Below are positions 36,961 to 46,980 of a stretch of 64,000 nucleotides of DNA, one piece after another. The notes under the pieces are model-generated. The model did no database searches and had not been told where the DNA came from. It saw nothing but the letters and a program-made list of their open reading frames with translations. The stretch's first letter is position 1; the number at the start of each line of letters is the position of its first letter. The DNA comes from an uncultured Amylibacter sp. (lineage in GTDB: Bacteria; Pseudomonadota; Alphaproteobacteria; Rhodobacterales; Rhodobacteraceae): assembly GCA_947497475.1 (NCBI GenBank), contig CANMGS010000002.1, positions 806,001-870,000 of the forward strand, in the 5' to 3' direction. Made by a program: the position numbers and the translations under genes.

Positions 36961-38778
36961 TTATGTTTCTTCAGCCAAAGCCTCCAGCTCCAGCCATTCT
37001 TCCTCTGCTGCATCTAAAGCAGATTGTCTTTCGATCAAGGCATCTGTCGCCTTTTGGAATTTTATTGGTTCTTTTGTAAACAATTCTGGGTCTGACATAA
37101 ACTCTTGCAGCTTGGCAATTTCAGCTTCTAACCGCTCTATGACGCTGGGTAATTCCTCTAAACGGTGTTTCTGCGTAAAACTCAAGCCTGATTGATCAGC
37201 TTCATATGCCTGTTGCACCTCAGCCTTAACACCTTTGTTTTTCTTAGATGTCTTAGCCGTTTTACCCAATACTTCCTTACGCTGAGACTGATAATCTGAC
37301 CAACCACCAGCATAAACAGTTGCATTTCCATCGCCTTCCATCGCAATCGTAGTAGTGGCTACAAGATCAAGAAAATCACGATCATGGCTAACAAGGATTA
37401 CAGAACCATCGTAACTGTCTAATATCTCTTGCAACAAATCCAATGTTTCAACATCCAGATCATTCGTAGGCTCATCTAGGATCAACAGATTACTCGGCTT
37501 AGCCATAATCCGTGCGAGCAACAAACGTGCCTTTTCCCCGCCAGATAGTGCAGATACAGGGCCACGCGCTTGGTTATCATCAAATAAGAATTCTTTCAGA
37601 TAGCCAACAACGTGTTTAGGATTTCCCCGCACCATGATTTGGTCATTCTTACCTGACACGCCCAGTTCTTTATCCATAGTCAGCGTATCCCACAGGCTGG
37701 CTGTTGGGTCTAATTGTGCACGGTTCTGATCAAATATCGCTGGTACAAGGTTTGTTCCCAGCTTGATCGTCCCACTATCTGGCTGTGTTTGCCCTGTTAG
37801 GATATTTAACAACGTGGTCTTACCCACTCCATTAGGTCCTACAAGGGCGATACGTTCCCCCCGCATAACACGCAGATCAAAGTTTTGGATAATCGGCTTA
37901 TCATAGGCTTTGCTTACCCCTATGGCCTCTACCACTAATTTCCCAGACTTTGGACCTGTATCCAGTGCCATAGCAGCTGTACCCGTGCGTTTGATCTGAC
38001 CTGCTTTTTCTGCACGCAGGTCAGCCAAACGGCGAACGCGCCCTTGGTTTCGTTTGCGGCGCGCCGAAATACCTTCAACAGCCCAACGCCCCTCTGCCTT
38101 GATCAGGCGGTTCAGCTTATGGCGTTGTTGGTCTTCTTCCTCAAACATCTTATCGCGCCAATCTTCAAAGGCCTCAAAACCTTTGGGGTGCTGGCGCACT
38201 AAGCCGCGGTCGACCCAGATGATACCTTTGGTCAATGTTCGCAGAAACGTTCTGTCGTGGCTGATCAACACAAAAGCTTTGCGTGTTGTACGCAAGTGAT
38301 CTTCTAACCAAGCAATCGCTTCGATATCTAGATGGTTTGTCGGCTCGTCCAGCAACATCAGGTCAGGGTCTTCGGCCACAATTTTTGTCAAAGCTGCACG
38401 TCTGCGTTCCCCGCCAGATGCAGTATCAGGGGCGCGGTCCAAATCCAGTTTCAAACCTTCGGCCACCATATCCACACGGTAAGCATCCGCTACATCCAAA
38501 GAAGCCATCGCATAATCGCGCAATGTCTCATACCCAGACAGATCAGGGTCTTGTTCCATATATCCAACAGATTGGCGCGGACTTAGAAACCGGTCGCCTT
38601 CATCGGCTTGTACTAATCCTGCAATCACTTTTAATAATGTCGATTTTCCCGATCCATTACGCCCAACAAGGCACAAACGCGCCCCTTCAGCGATCACAAG
38701 ATCAAGTCCTGTAAACAGTGGGTTTCCGCCAAAACCAAGGCGTATATCAGATAGGGTCAAAATCGGAGGTGCAGCCAT
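36961..38778 (-). CDS. uup: ABC-F family ATPase (Uup type)
   Basis: A soluble protein with two ABC domains and no membrane part. The first has GRNGSGKST, signature SGGERRRAAL and MLLDEPTNHLDIEAI; the second GPNGVGKTT, LSGGEKARLLLARI and LILDEPTNDLDVETL. A linker of about 80 charged residues joins them. The C-terminal 70 residues form a coiled coil (LPSVIERLEAEIAKLQEFM) as in Uup. At 605 residues it has normal length. ABC-F proteins act on ribosomes or, for Uup, on branched DNA; which applies here is inferred from the C-terminal domain. Confidence 0.88.
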   Translation of the reverse strand: MAAPPILTLSDIRLGFGGNPLFTGLDLVIAEGARLCLVGRNGSGKSTLLKVIAGLVQADEGDRFLSPRQSVGYMEQDPDLSGYETLRDYAMASLDVADAYRVDMVAEGLKLDLDRAPDTASGGERRRAALTKIVAEDPDLMLLDEPTNHLDIEAIAWLEDHLRTTRKAFVLISHDRTFLRTLTKGIIWVDRGLVRQHPKGFEAFEDWRDKMFEEEDQQRHKLNRLIKAEGRWAVEGISARRKRNQGRVRRLADLRAEKAGQIKRTGTAAMALDTGPKSGKLVVEAIGVSKAYDKPIIQNFDLRVMRGERIALVGPNGVGKTTLLNILTGQTQPDSGTIKLGTNLVPAIFDQNRAQLDPTASLWDTLTMDKELGVSGKNDQIMVRGNPKHVVGYLKEFLFDDNQARGPVSALSGGEKARLLLARIMAKPSNLLILDEPTNDLDVETLDLLQEILDSYDGSVILVSHDRDFLDLVATTTIAMEGDGNATVYAGGWSDYQSQRKEVLGKTAKTSKKNKGVKAEVQQAYEADQSGLSFTQKHRLEELPSVIERLEAEIAKLQEFMSDPELFTKEPIKFQKATDALIERQSALDAAEEEWLELEALAEET

Positions 38779-38950
38779 AAGTCTCCTATCGCGCTAGAAT
38801 AAGAATTGGTCAAGCCATCAATTCACTGTGTGATAGCCTATGATATCGCATATTTTAGCAAATAAGCTGCTTTTGATATCACTCCTCGCTTGCCAGTCCC
38901 CCGACATGCCCCTAAAAACCTTTGAAAGATTTTAATAGGGATAAACGGTT

Positions 38951-40831
38951 ATGCTAGGTTCAATGCGCACAAATAAGAAAAACCAAACCGCTGTTTGGGT
39001 CATCTTAGGCCTATTGGTCGTAGGTTTGATCGGTTTTGGTGGCGCAGGTGCTGGCGGTGGAACAATCCGTACGATTGCAACAGTTGGCGACGAAAAAGTA
39101 AGTGTTGATGCTTATGCCCAGGCAGTTAGCACATCCCTAAACAGTTTATCACAACAAGCAGGTCGCCAACTTACAGCATTAGAAGCAGAACAGTTAGGCT
39201 TACAACGCCAAGTTATGGAAGGCTTGCTAACAACCGCTGCATTGGATGATGAAACTCGTAAGATCGGTATCAGTGTTGGAGATGCAGCAGTTAAAACCGA
39301 ACTTCTATCAACAGCAGCATTCCAAGGCATTGATGGCAGCTTTGATAAAGAAGCCTATGAATTCTCTTTAGAGCGTGCACGTCTATCCACTAGTCAATAC
39401 GAAGATATCCTACGTAAACAAGCTTCACGTACATTTATGCAGACTGCTGTGACAACTGGCGTTCAATCACAAGGCACACAAACAAAAGCTCTTTTGTCAT
39501 ATGATCGCGAAACACGCGACTTTTCATGGGTGGAACTAAGTGCAGACGCATTAGATGCGCCTATTGCAGAGCCAACAGAAGAACAGATAAAGTCCCAGTA
39601 CGATGCGACACCAGATGCTTATACTGCACCACTGACGCGTGAAATCACATATGCATGGCTGAGCCCAGAAATGTTATCTGACCAAGTCGATATTTCAGAA
39701 GCACTTATTCAAGAGTCTTACGACCTACAACCAGAACGCTTCAACAAAGCCGAAAAACGGAACTTGGACCGTATTGTATTTGGGTCACTAGAAGAAGCAG
39801 AAACAGCGCGTTCTGAACTTGATGCAGGAACAAAAACATTCGAGGATATTCTGAACGAGCGCGAACTATCTGCGTCTGATGCTGACCTGGGTGATGTTGA
39901 AATTGGCGGCATTGCGAAAACAGCTGCTGATCTGATCTTTGGTAATACAGACACTGGCATTGTCGGTCCTGTTGAATCTTCACTTGGCCCCGCTCTTTTC
40001 CGTATCAATGCTGTTTTGGCAGAAGACGTCACACCATTAGAAGATGCTCGTGCTGAAATCGTAGGCGAGCTTGCAGGTGAAGCGGCCCGCCGTTTGGTAG
40101 GTGATCTTGTTGAAGAAATTGACGACCTGCTTGCAGGCGGTGCTACAATCGAGGAATTGGCAGCAGATACCGATATGGAAATTGGTAAAATTTCATTATC
40201 AGCGGAAACATCAGAAGGCATAGCAGCTTATGAAAATTTCCGAACGGTTGCTAATCAAACAACAGAAGGTGATTTTCCTGAAATCAATGACCTAGCAGAT
40301 GGTGGTATATTCGCTCTGCGTGTCGATACAATTAAACAACCAGCATTACGCCCAATAGATGAAGTTAAACCACAAGTTATTACGGATTGGAAAGCCGCTG
40401 AGACTGTGCGCCAACTGACAGAAAAAGCTGAAGATTTAAAAGATGGTTTAAATATCGGTGGCAGCTTTGGCATTCATGCTGTGAATAATGAAGCAACAGT
40501 GCGCCGCTCTGGTTTTATCGAAAACACACCATTCAGTCTTTTAAGCAATGTATTTGAGCTTGAGGAAAAGAAAGCAACTGTCGTTGGCGGTGAGGAAAGT
40601 GTTTTTGTCGTGCGCCTAGATAAGGTAAATGCGTTTGATGCATCCACAGATGAAAACAAAGCATTATCAGAAGCTATTCAACAACGTTTAGACGCGCAAA
40701 TCGCAAACGATTTGTTAAGCACATTCTCTAATGCACTGCGCGCAAATGCAGATGTATCTATAAATCAAGAAGCTATCAACCAAATCAACGCACAGCTATC
40801 AGGCGGCCATGGCGGCGGCTACGGAAACTAA
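38951..40831 (+). CDS. PpiD/SurA-like periplasmic chaperone with peptidyl-prolyl isomerase domain
   Basis: An inner-membrane-anchored periplasmic folding factor. One membrane helix (about residues 16-33) is followed by a SurA_N-like helical chaperone region (about residues 40-190). A parvulin-like domain at about 240-365 (FEDILNERELSASDADLGDVE) and further helical regions follow. It probably helps outer membrane proteins leave the inner membrane. At 626 residues it fits alphaproteobacterial PpiD. The trpE start lies two bases after its stop, so trpE is read from this gene's promoter. Confidence 0.88.
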   Translation: MLGSMRTNKKNQTAVWVILGLLVVGLIGFGGAGAGGGTIRTIATVGDEKVSVDAYAQAVSTSLNSLSQQAGRQLTALEAEQLGLQRQVMEGLLTTAALDDETRKIGISVGDAAVKTELLSTAAFQGIDGSFDKEAYEFSLERARLSTSQYEDILRKQASRTFMQTAVTTGVQSQGTQTKALLSYDRETRDFSWVELSADALDAPIAEPTEEQIKSQYDATPDAYTAPLTREITYAWLSPEMLSDQVDISEALIQESYDLQPERFNKAEKRNLDRIVFGSLEEAETARSELDAGTKTFEDILNERELSASDADLGDVEIGGIAKTAADLIFGNTDTGIVGPVESSLGPALFRINAVLAEDVTPLEDARAEIVGELAGEAARRLVGDLVEEIDDLLAGGATIEELAADTDMEIGKISLSAETSEGIAAYENFRTVANQTTEGDFPEINDLADGGIFALRVDTIKQPALRPIDEVKPQVITDWKAAETVRQLTEKAEDLKDGLNIGGSFGIHAVNNEATVRRSGFIENTPFSLLSNVFELEEKKATVVGGEESVFVVRLDKVNAFDASTDENKALSEAIQQRLDAQIANDLLSTFSNALRANADVSINQEAINQINAQLSGGHGGGYGN

Positions 40832-40833
40832 GA

Positions 40834-42348
40834 ATGAATTTATCGCCAGAATTTCCCGCTTTTGAAGCTAACTTCAAAGCTGGCCAAAATCAGGTCGTAT
40901 ATACACGTCTGGTTGCCGACCTAGATACGCCTGTATCACTTATGATGAAGCTTTCTCAGGCTGGCAAAAACAGTTTTATGCTGGAATCCGTCACAGGTGG
41001 CGAAATCAAAGGGCGCTATTCCATTATCGGAATGAAGCCTGACTTGATCTGGGACTGTAATGGCACAACATCCCGCGTGAATCGCTCTGCACGATTTGAT
41101 GAAGATGCTTTTAAAGAGCTATCAGGCGACCCTTTAACGACACTTCGAACATTGATAGCAGAAAGTCACATCGACTTACCCGCTGATCTACCACCTATGG
41201 CATCAGGCCTGTTTGGTTATCTTGGTTATGATATGATCCGTTTGGTTGAAAACCTTCCAGATGTGAACCCTGACCCGATTGAACTTCCAGATGCAGTTAT
41301 GATCCGCCCTTCTGTCGTTGTAATTATCGATGGTGTTAAAGGCGAGATCACAGTCATATCCCCAGTTTGGGCGGATGCAAATCAGAATGCACGTGCTGCG
41401 TACAACCAAGCAGCAGAACGTGTTATGGATGCCGTTGCAGATCTTGACCGCCCAGTTGCCGCAGAAACACGCGACTTTGGTGATATGGACACAACAGATA
41501 CCTCTGTATCAAACACAACCAAGGAAGAATACTTTAAGGTTGTTGAGAAGGCCAAAGATTACATTCGCGCTGGAGACATTTTTCAAGTGGTTCCATCTCA
41601 ACGTTGGACACAAGATTTTAAGCTCCCCCCTTTCTCTTTATATCGTGCTTTACGTCGAACGAACCCATCTCCTTATATGTTTTATTTCAACTTCGGCGAT
41701 TTCCAAGTGATCGGAGCCAGCCCAGAAATACTTGTTAAGGTTCAAGATGGCGAGGTTACTATTCGACCAATCGCTGGTACCCGCATGCGTGGGAAAACCC
41801 CCGAAGAAGATAAAGCACTGGAACTTGACTTATTAGCTGATCCTAAAGAATTGGCGGAACATCTGATGCTGTTAGATCTAGGACGTAATGATGTTGGGCG
41901 GGTTGCAAAAATAGGCACAGTGAACCCAAATGAGCAGTTCATCATAGAGCGTTATAGCCATGTAATGCATATTGTATCGAATGTTGTGGGTGAATTATCT
42001 GATGACCACGATGCTATCTCTGCCCTTTTGGCCGGTTTGCCTGCAGGAACTGTATCTGGTGCTCCAAAAGTACGAGCTATGGAAATCATTGACGAGCTAG
42101 AAACCGAAAAGCGCGGCGTTTATGGCGGTGGTGTTGGTTATTTCTCAGCAGGCGGTGATATGGATATCTGTATTGCTCTGCGAACTGCAGTTACTAAAAA
42201 CGAGAAACTGTATATCCAAGCTGGTGGTGGCGTCGTGTATGACAGTGATCCAGAAGCAGAATTTCAAGAGACCGTAAATAAGTCCAACGCATTGCGCCAA
42301 GCAGCAAAAGATGCTGGCCTGTTTGTAGACTTCAAAACTGGTAATTAA
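40834..42348 (+). CDS. trpE: Anthranilate synthase component I
   Basis: Makes anthranilate from chorismate with ammonia supplied by TrpG, the first step to tryptophan. Family blocks are KGRYSIIGMKPD, RAGDIFQVVPSQRW, PSPYMFYFNFGDFQVIGASPE, IRPIAGTRMRGKTPEEDKALE and GTVSGAPKVRAMEIID. At 504 residues it has usual size. It begins two bases after the PpiD-like gene, leaving no room for a leader peptide or attenuator between them. trpGDC follows about 2.2 kb downstream, separated by two unrelated genes. Confidence 0.97.
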   Translation: MNLSPEFPAFEANFKAGQNQVVYTRLVADLDTPVSLMMKLSQAGKNSFMLESVTGGEIKGRYSIIGMKPDLIWDCNGTTSRVNRSARFDEDAFKELSGDPLTTLRTLIAESHIDLPADLPPMASGLFGYLGYDMIRLVENLPDVNPDPIELPDAVMIRPSVVVIIDGVKGEITVISPVWADANQNARAAYNQAAERVMDAVADLDRPVAAETRDFGDMDTTDTSVSNTTKEEYFKVVEKAKDYIRAGDIFQVVPSQRWTQDFKLPPFSLYRALRRTNPSPYMFYFNFGDFQVIGASPEILVKVQDGEVTIRPIAGTRMRGKTPEEDKALELDLLADPKELAEHLMLLDLGRNDVGRVAKIGTVNPNEQFIIERYSHVMHIVSNVVGELSDDHDAISALLAGLPAGTVSGAPKVRAMEIIDELETEKRGVYGGGVGYFSAGGDMDICIALRTAVTKNEKLYIQAGGGVVYDSDPEAEFQETVNKSNALRQAAKDAGLFVDFKTGN

Positions 42349-42441
42349 GATAACAGCCAAACCCTATTTATAGTACAAAACCTGCATAGCAGCGCAATTT
42401 TAACAAGAAATAATATATAAATTTATCTTTTCCGCACTAAA

Positions 42442-42470
42442 ATTTCACAAACCTGCCATAGAGCTGCCTC
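42442..42470. promoter_or_regulatory. Three 7-base units at an 11-bp period (Pho-box-like array)
   Basis: ATTTCAC (42442), CTGCCAT (42453) and CTGCCTC (42464) are spaced 11 bases apart, and match the Pho-box half site CTGTCA(T/C) at 5, 6 and 5 of 7 positions. The array lies about 87 bases ahead of the unknown gene at 42557. Together with the array at 33934 it suggests control by a PhoB/OmpR-type regulator. Confidence 0.35.
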
Positions 42471-42493
42471 AAACCAAAACTTATACTTTAGTT

Positions 42494-42523
42494 AGTATTT
42501 AGTTACCCCAGTATTAGTTCCCC
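42494..42523 (+). repeat. Abutting imperfect direct repeat upstream of an unknown gene
   Basis: AGTATTTAGTTACCCC (42494-42509) is followed directly by AGTATTAGTTCCCC (42510-42523), the same word with two deletions. It lies in the leader or promoter zone of the gene at 42557. Confidence 0.5.
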
Positions 42524-42556
42524 AATCATCCGAAGCTGCCCCAAAGGATTGAACTA

Positions 42557-43168
42557 ATGAGCTTAAACTATGATTTTGATGTCTATTCTGAAGTTCCACG
42601 CGAATTGTTTATAGACACTGCCCCCGCTAAAACTTCTGCTAACCAAGTTGTATTATTCCGTGACCCAAAAACAGTTGCAGCATTTAATGCTGCCCCGAAG
42701 AAAATTCGTAAGATTTTTTGCGATTCAAGATTTGGACCACGCGTATCTCCAAGCCGTATGCCAAAAGGCTATTTTGCTCCATCAGAAGAAGATTTCCGTA
42801 CATTTGTTTTCCATGAATTGGAAAAAAACCTTATGCAACAATTGTCTGAGGGCGAGCTTGAAGAAACATTAAACAGCAAGCCTAAAAAAGCAAAACGCTA
42901 CTGTTTCGCAAAACGTCTTAAGAAATCTACTAAATCTGCAGATATTGAACTGCGCCAAGAGTTTAATGTAAAAGAATTCATCGAAGCCGCGACAAGTGCT
43001 GTATCGTTCGAAATTCCTGAAGAAATCGTTGAAAATCTAAAACGTCCTATCGGATCACTTAGCATAAAAGACGGTATGGTGACATTCTTTGCAGCACTTG
43101 CTCCGCGCTTGTTTATCCTGTTCTACGCATTCATATATGCAATGACACAAGTGAGTGCCTTCGCATAA
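42557..43168 (+). CDS. Tail-anchored membrane protein of unknown function
   Basis: A 203-residue protein. It lacks a signal peptide; a basic central region (KPKKAKRYCFAKRLKKSTKS, about residues 114-133) is followed by one hydrophobic segment near the C-terminus (about residues 178-199, APRLFILFYAFIYAMTQV). This would leave most of the chain in the cytoplasm. No family is recognised. It stands alone between trpE and the convergent deacetylase gene. Its 208-base upstream region carries an 11-bp-phased array and a tandem repeat, which suggests regulated expression. Confidence 0.7.
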   Translation: MSLNYDFDVYSEVPRELFIDTAPAKTSANQVVLFRDPKTVAAFNAAPKKIRKIFCDSRFGPRVSPSRMPKGYFAPSEEDFRTFVFHELEKNLMQQLSEGELEETLNSKPKKAKRYCFAKRLKKSTKSADIELRQEFNVKEFIEAATSAVSFEIPEEIVENLKRPIGSLSIKDGMVTFFAALAPRLFILFYAFIYAMTQVSAFA

Positions 43169-43171
43169 TGC

Positions 43172-44458
43172 TTACTTACCAAGTAACACTGCAGATGCAG
43201 GGGCAATAGCAACGCTTTGCCCCTTAGAGCTGAATATCCAACCAGCCAAGACAGCGACTGTTTCCTTTGAAGTTGTTCCAAGAATAATAACTTCACCGTC
43301 ACGGCCTGCATCAAGGGATACACGGTCAAGGTAACGTAACATCAAGGCTTTGTTTTCACGATTTGCATCCAATATGCGTGATACTTTAGATGCTTTGACA
43401 CCTTTTGACTTCGCAGAGCGATCAACAGAATTCAAACCTTTGGCATATGTAATTAAACCGTGTCCCGTCTCCACGAAATTGTCGACCACGACATCAGACG
43501 TCCGACTATTTTTTTGTAACTTAGCCAATGGATTATCAATCATACCAATCGCATTAGGAACAGATGTAAACAGAACATCCAAAGCATCATTCACTTCTTG
43601 TGAATTACGCGCAATATTCAACGCAGCAGTTCGGTCTGATGGTGCCATTGCAACAACTTCAAAACCAGCTGCCTTATAGGCCAATGCCCGCTCAGACGCA
43701 TTCTGCATATCCGCATCAATAGCAATTGTAATCGGTGCGTTTAGCTTTTTAAGGTCTTCGATCTTCAACCCCTTATCACCGATATCTTGTAAAATAACGC
43801 CCATCAAAGGACGATCACTGCCTTCAAATGCAGTTGCATTAAACTCTAATGCATTTCCATCTTGAACTTCTTCTTTTGCATCAGGCGTAGTAACCTCTGG
43901 CTCTTCTGGAGTTATAGATGGCAATGAAGATGATGGTTTTTGACCAATTTTGATCCCTTCATCTTCAACAGCTTCTTCGACAACCTCTTCTACTGGTGCT
44001 TCTGGTTCTTCAGGTTCAATTGTAGGTAGCTTAAACTTCTTTTCTTCTTCAGGATTTACATCAGGTGCATTTTCTGTGGGTTCTGGTGTAAGAATTGCCA
44101 CTTCATCTTCTGAAGCGGTTTCTTCCGTAGCAACTTCTTCTGTCTTTACTGTATCATCAGCAGGTTCTTCGTTTTTTTCGGTTACATCAGTAACGGCTTC
44201 ATCGTTCTTAGGCTCGACCTGGTCAACTGTTTCTGCCTTTTCTACAGCAGCATCTTCTTCAATAGCGACTTCAGGCGTATCAGAATCATCGACCTCTACA
44301 ACCTGTTCTGTTTCAACATCAGTTGTTTCTTCAGCTTCTGATGGCTGTAAAAAAGCTAGTTCTTCAATTTGAGGAACAACACTTGCAGTACCTATCAATG
44401 CAGCGCCACCTATCCCCAACCCTACAACGAATCCAGATAATCCTTTTATTGCTGACAT
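43172..44458 (-). CDS. Divergent polysaccharide deacetylase family protein with long acidic linker
   Basis: An N-terminal membrane anchor (GLSGFVVGLGIGGAALIGTA) is followed by about 200 residues rich in Glu, Val, Thr and Asp, then a C-terminal domain of the divergent polysaccharide deacetylase (YibQ-like) family. That domain shows PLMGVILQDIGDKGL, ITIAIDADMQNAS and EVVAMAPSDR. The linker is low-complexity and probably spans the periplasm. ATG 44458 (MSAIKGLSG) is the start, with AAGGAG upstream; the 30 codons before it look non-coding. This gives 428 residues. YibQ-type proteins are envelope-associated but their reaction is unsettled. The gene is divergent from trpG. Confidence 0.85.
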   Translation of the reverse strand: MSAIKGLSGFVVGLGIGGAALIGTASVVPQIEELAFLQPSEAEETTDVETEQVVEVDDSDTPEVAIEEDAAVEKAETVDQVEPKNDEAVTDVTEKNEEPADDTVKTEEVATEETASEDEVAILTPEPTENAPDVNPEEEKKFKLPTIEPEEPEAPVEEVVEEAVEDEGIKIGQKPSSSLPSITPEEPEVTTPDAKEEVQDGNALEFNATAFEGSDRPLMGVILQDIGDKGLKIEDLKKLNAPITIAIDADMQNASERALAYKAAGFEVVAMAPSDRTAALNIARNSQEVNDALDVLFTSVPNAIGMIDNPLAKLQKNSRTSDVVVDNFVETGHGLITYAKGLNSVDRSAKSKGVKASKVSRILDANRENKALMLRYLDRVSLDAGRDGEVIILGTTSKETVAVLAGWIFSSKGQSVAIAPASAVLLGK

Positions 44459-44578
44459 ATTACCCTGCTCCTTATAAAACACTGGTCTGTCTATTGACCA
44501 TTGTCGCCCACTCGGGGCATGTATAGCGCAGAATTTCACAGGGTTCACCCCTGTTTTACGTGTAACTGGAATAAACTA

Positions 44579-45160
44579 ATGCTGCTTTTAATCGATAACT
44601 ACGACAGCTTTACATATAACCTTGTTCACTATGTTGGTGAATTGGGTGCTGATGTCGTTGTAAAACGCAATGATGAACTGAATGTGCAAGAGGCTATGGC
44701 CCTGAACCCATCAGCAATCATGCTATCTCCTGGCCCATGTGACCCAGATCAAGCAGGCATATGTTTGGCTATAACAGAAGCGGCTGCTGAAACCAAAACA
44801 CCATTGATTGGCGTGTGTTTGGGACATCAAACAATTGGTCAGGCTTTTGGCGGAAAAGTTGTGCGCCACACGAATATTGTTCACGGTAAAATGGGCACTA
44901 TGCACCATAATAACACATCATTATTTGCAGGTTTGCCCAGCCCATTTGAAGCAACACGCTATCATTCATTGGTTGTTGATCGCGAAACACTGCCAGACAG
45001 CCTAGAAATCACCGCATGGTTAGAAGACGGCACAATTATGGGCCTTAAACATAAAGAGCTGCCAATTCATGGCTGCCAATTCCATCCAGAAAGCATTGCG
45101 TCTGAGCACGGTCATGCCATGTTAAAAAACTTCCTTGATGAAGCAAAGGAAATGGCATGA
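44579..45160 (+). CDS. trpG: Anthranilate synthase component II, glutamine amidotransferase
   Basis: Releases ammonia from glutamine for TrpE. It starts [20 protein letters not shown]. The catalytic Cys is in [15 protein letters not shown], and the His-Glu pair in [17 protein letters not shown] 44579 is the conserved start; upstream in-frame codons overlap the divergent promoter region. At 193 residues it has normal size. It is the first gene of trpG-trpD-trpC-moaC-moeA, with a four-base overlap into trpD. Confidence 0.96.
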   Translation: MLLLIDNYDSFTYNLVHYVGELGADVVVKRNDELNVQEAMALNPSAIMLSPGPCDPDQAGICLAITEAAAETKTPLIGVCLGHQTIGQAFGGKVVRHTNIVHGKMGTMHHNNTSLFAGLPSPFEATRYHSLVVDRETLPDSLEITAWLEDGTIMGLKHKELPIHGCQFHPESIASEHGHAMLKNFLDEAKEMA

Positions 45161-46176
45161 GTGATGCGCTAAAACCTTTAATCGGCAAAGCCGCTGATGG
45201 CCCTTTGACGCGTTCAGAGGCAGAAACCGCTTTTGATATCATCATGGAAGGTGACGCGACACCGTCCCAAACGGGCGGTTTATTGATGGCTATGCGCACA
45301 CGCGGTGAAACTGTCGAAGAATATGCAGCAGCAGCAGCCGTGATGCGCGCTAAATGTAACCCAGTGAAAGCCCCTGCTGGTGCAATTGATATCGTTGGAA
45401 CAGGTGGCGATGGCAAATCCACGCTGAACATTTCTACAGCCACTGCAATTGTCACTGCCGGTACAGGTGTTGTTGTCGCCAAACACGGCAATAAAAACCT
45501 AACTTCGAAATCAGGCACAGCGGATGCACTTTCCGTTTCAGGCGTAAACGTCATGGTTGGCCCTGATGTGGTCGAGCGTGCAATCAATGAAGCTGGTATC
45601 GGCTTTATGATGGCACCAATGCACCATCCTGCCGTGCGGCATGTGATGCCAACACGTATGGAATTAGGTACACGCACGATTTTTAACATTCTTGGCCCTT
45701 TAACAAATCCTGCTGGTGTGAAACGCCAATTAACAGGCGCCTTTGCACGCGAAATGATCCGCCCTATGGCAGAAGTCTTGCTGGAGCTTGGCTCTGAAAA
45801 AGCATGGTTGGTACATGGCTCTGATGGCACCGATGAAATATCCATCGCAGGTGTCACATGGTTGGCCGCTCTTGAAGATGGCAAAGTCACAGACCGTGAG
45901 ATTAATCCAGAAGATGCAGGTCTGCCTGTTCACCCTTTCGAAACGATTAAAGGCGGCGATCCTGAATTCAATGCAGCAGCAATGGCAGCCCTATTAGATG
46001 GCGAAGCCTCTGCTTACCGTGATGCGGTTCTGTTGAACACAGCCGCAGCTTTGGTTGTGGCCGATAAGGCCAGTAATTTGAAAGCAGGCGTTGAGATTGC
46101 CGCTGAAAGCATCGATAGCGGCAAAGCAAAAGAAAAGCTGGCTCTGTTGGCCAAGATTACATCAGAGGCATCTTAA
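45157..46176 (+). CDS. trpD: Anthranilate phosphoribosyltransferase
   Basis: Transfers phosphoribose from PRPP to anthranilate. Signatures are [17 protein letters not shown] (PRPP site), [17 protein letters not shown], and [19 protein letters not shown]. At 339 residues it is full length. It overlaps trpG by ATGA, and trpC begins at the next base after its stop. A 281-residue open frame on the other strand is a by-product of codon use. Confidence 0.97.
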   Translation: MSDALKPLIGKAADGPLTRSEAETAFDIIMEGDATPSQTGGLLMAMRTRGETVEEYAAAAAVMRAKCNPVKAPAGAIDIVGTGGDGKSTLNISTATAIVTAGTGVVVAKHGNKNLTSKSGTADALSVSGVNVMVGPDVVERAINEAGIGFMMAPMHHPAVRHVMPTRMELGTRTIFNILGPLTNPAGVKRQLTGAFAREMIRPMAEVLLELGSEKAWLVHGSDGTDEISIAGVTWLAALEDGKVTDREINPEDAGLPVHPFETIKGGDPEFNAAAMAALLDGEASAYRDAVLLNTAAALVVADKASNLKAGVEIAAESIDSGKAKEKLALLAKITSEAS

Positions 46177-46980
46177 ATGGCTGATATCTTAGATAAAATC
46201 AAAGAATACAAACTCGAAGAAGTGGTGAAGCAAAAGCGCGCTTTACCTTTTCACGACCTTGAATTTATGGCGAAAGAAGCCAGTCCAACACGTGGCTTTG
46301 CCGCTGCTTTGGAAAAGGCGTGTGAAACAGGCTACGGTTTGATCGCAGAAATTAAAAAAGCCAGCCCATCCAAAGGTTTAATCCGCCCTGATTTTAACCC
46401 ACCAGCCTTAGCAGAAGCTTATCAAGAAGGTGGTGCAACATGCTTGTCTGTTCTAACGGACACACCAAGCTTTCAAGGCGCGCCAGAGTTTTTAACGCAA
46501 GCGCGTTCTGCCTGTGACCTGCCCGCTTTACGCAAAGACTTTATGTACGACACCTACCAAGTCGCCCAAGCTCGCGCATGGGGTGGTGACTGTATCCTAA
46601 TCATCATGGCATCCGTTTCTGATGGCCAAGCAAATGAACTTGAAGCCTGCGCTTTTGAATGGGGCATGGATGTATTACTGGAAGTGCATGATGGCGAAGA
46701 GCTTGATCGTGCATTGAACCTTAAGTCCCCTCTTTTGGGTATAAACAACCGCAATCTGAAAACATTTGATGTCACTTTGGATACAACTCGAGGCTTATCA
46801 AAAAATGTGCCTTCAGATCGCCATATGGTCACCGAAAGTGGTATCTTTACACCAGAAGACATGGCCGAAATGGCTGCTGTTGGTGCCCGCAGCTTCTTGA
46901 TCGGAGAAAGCTTGATGCGTCAGGACAATGTCGCAGAGGCCACAAAAACACTGTTGGCCAATCCGGTGAAAGCAGCATGA
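46177..46980 (+). CDS. trpC: Indole-3-glycerol phosphate synthase
   Basis: Closes the indole ring in tryptophan synthesis. Blocks seen are [20 protein letters not shown] with the catalytic Glu and Lys, [46 protein letters not shown] and [15 protein letters not shown]. At 267 residues it is a stand-alone TrpC, not fused to TrpF. It starts immediately after the trpD stop and overlaps moaC by four bases, so the three trp genes and the moa/moe pair form one tight operon. Confidence 0.97.
   Translation: MADILDKIKEYKLEEVVKQKRALPFHDLEFMAKEASPTRGFAAALEKACETGYGLIAEIKKASPSKGLIRPDFNPPALAEAYQEGGATCLSVLTDTPSFQGAPEFLTQARSACDLPALRKDFMYDTYQVAQARAWGGDCILIIMASVSDGQANELEACAFEWGMDVLLEVHDGEELDRALNLKSPLLGINNRNLKTFDVTLDTTRGLSKNVPSDRHMVTESGIFTPEDMAEMAAVGARSFLIGESLMRQDNVAEATKTLLANPVKAA

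Noticed and set aside
43950-44372. 140-residue Ser/Thr-rich frame on the plus strand
   Set aside because: It is the complement of the acidic GAA/GAT-rich linker of the deacetylase-like gene, a compositional by-product.
45045-45890. 281-residue frame on the minus strand
   Set aside because: Fully opposite trpD, which has all family motifs; no independent evidence of coding.
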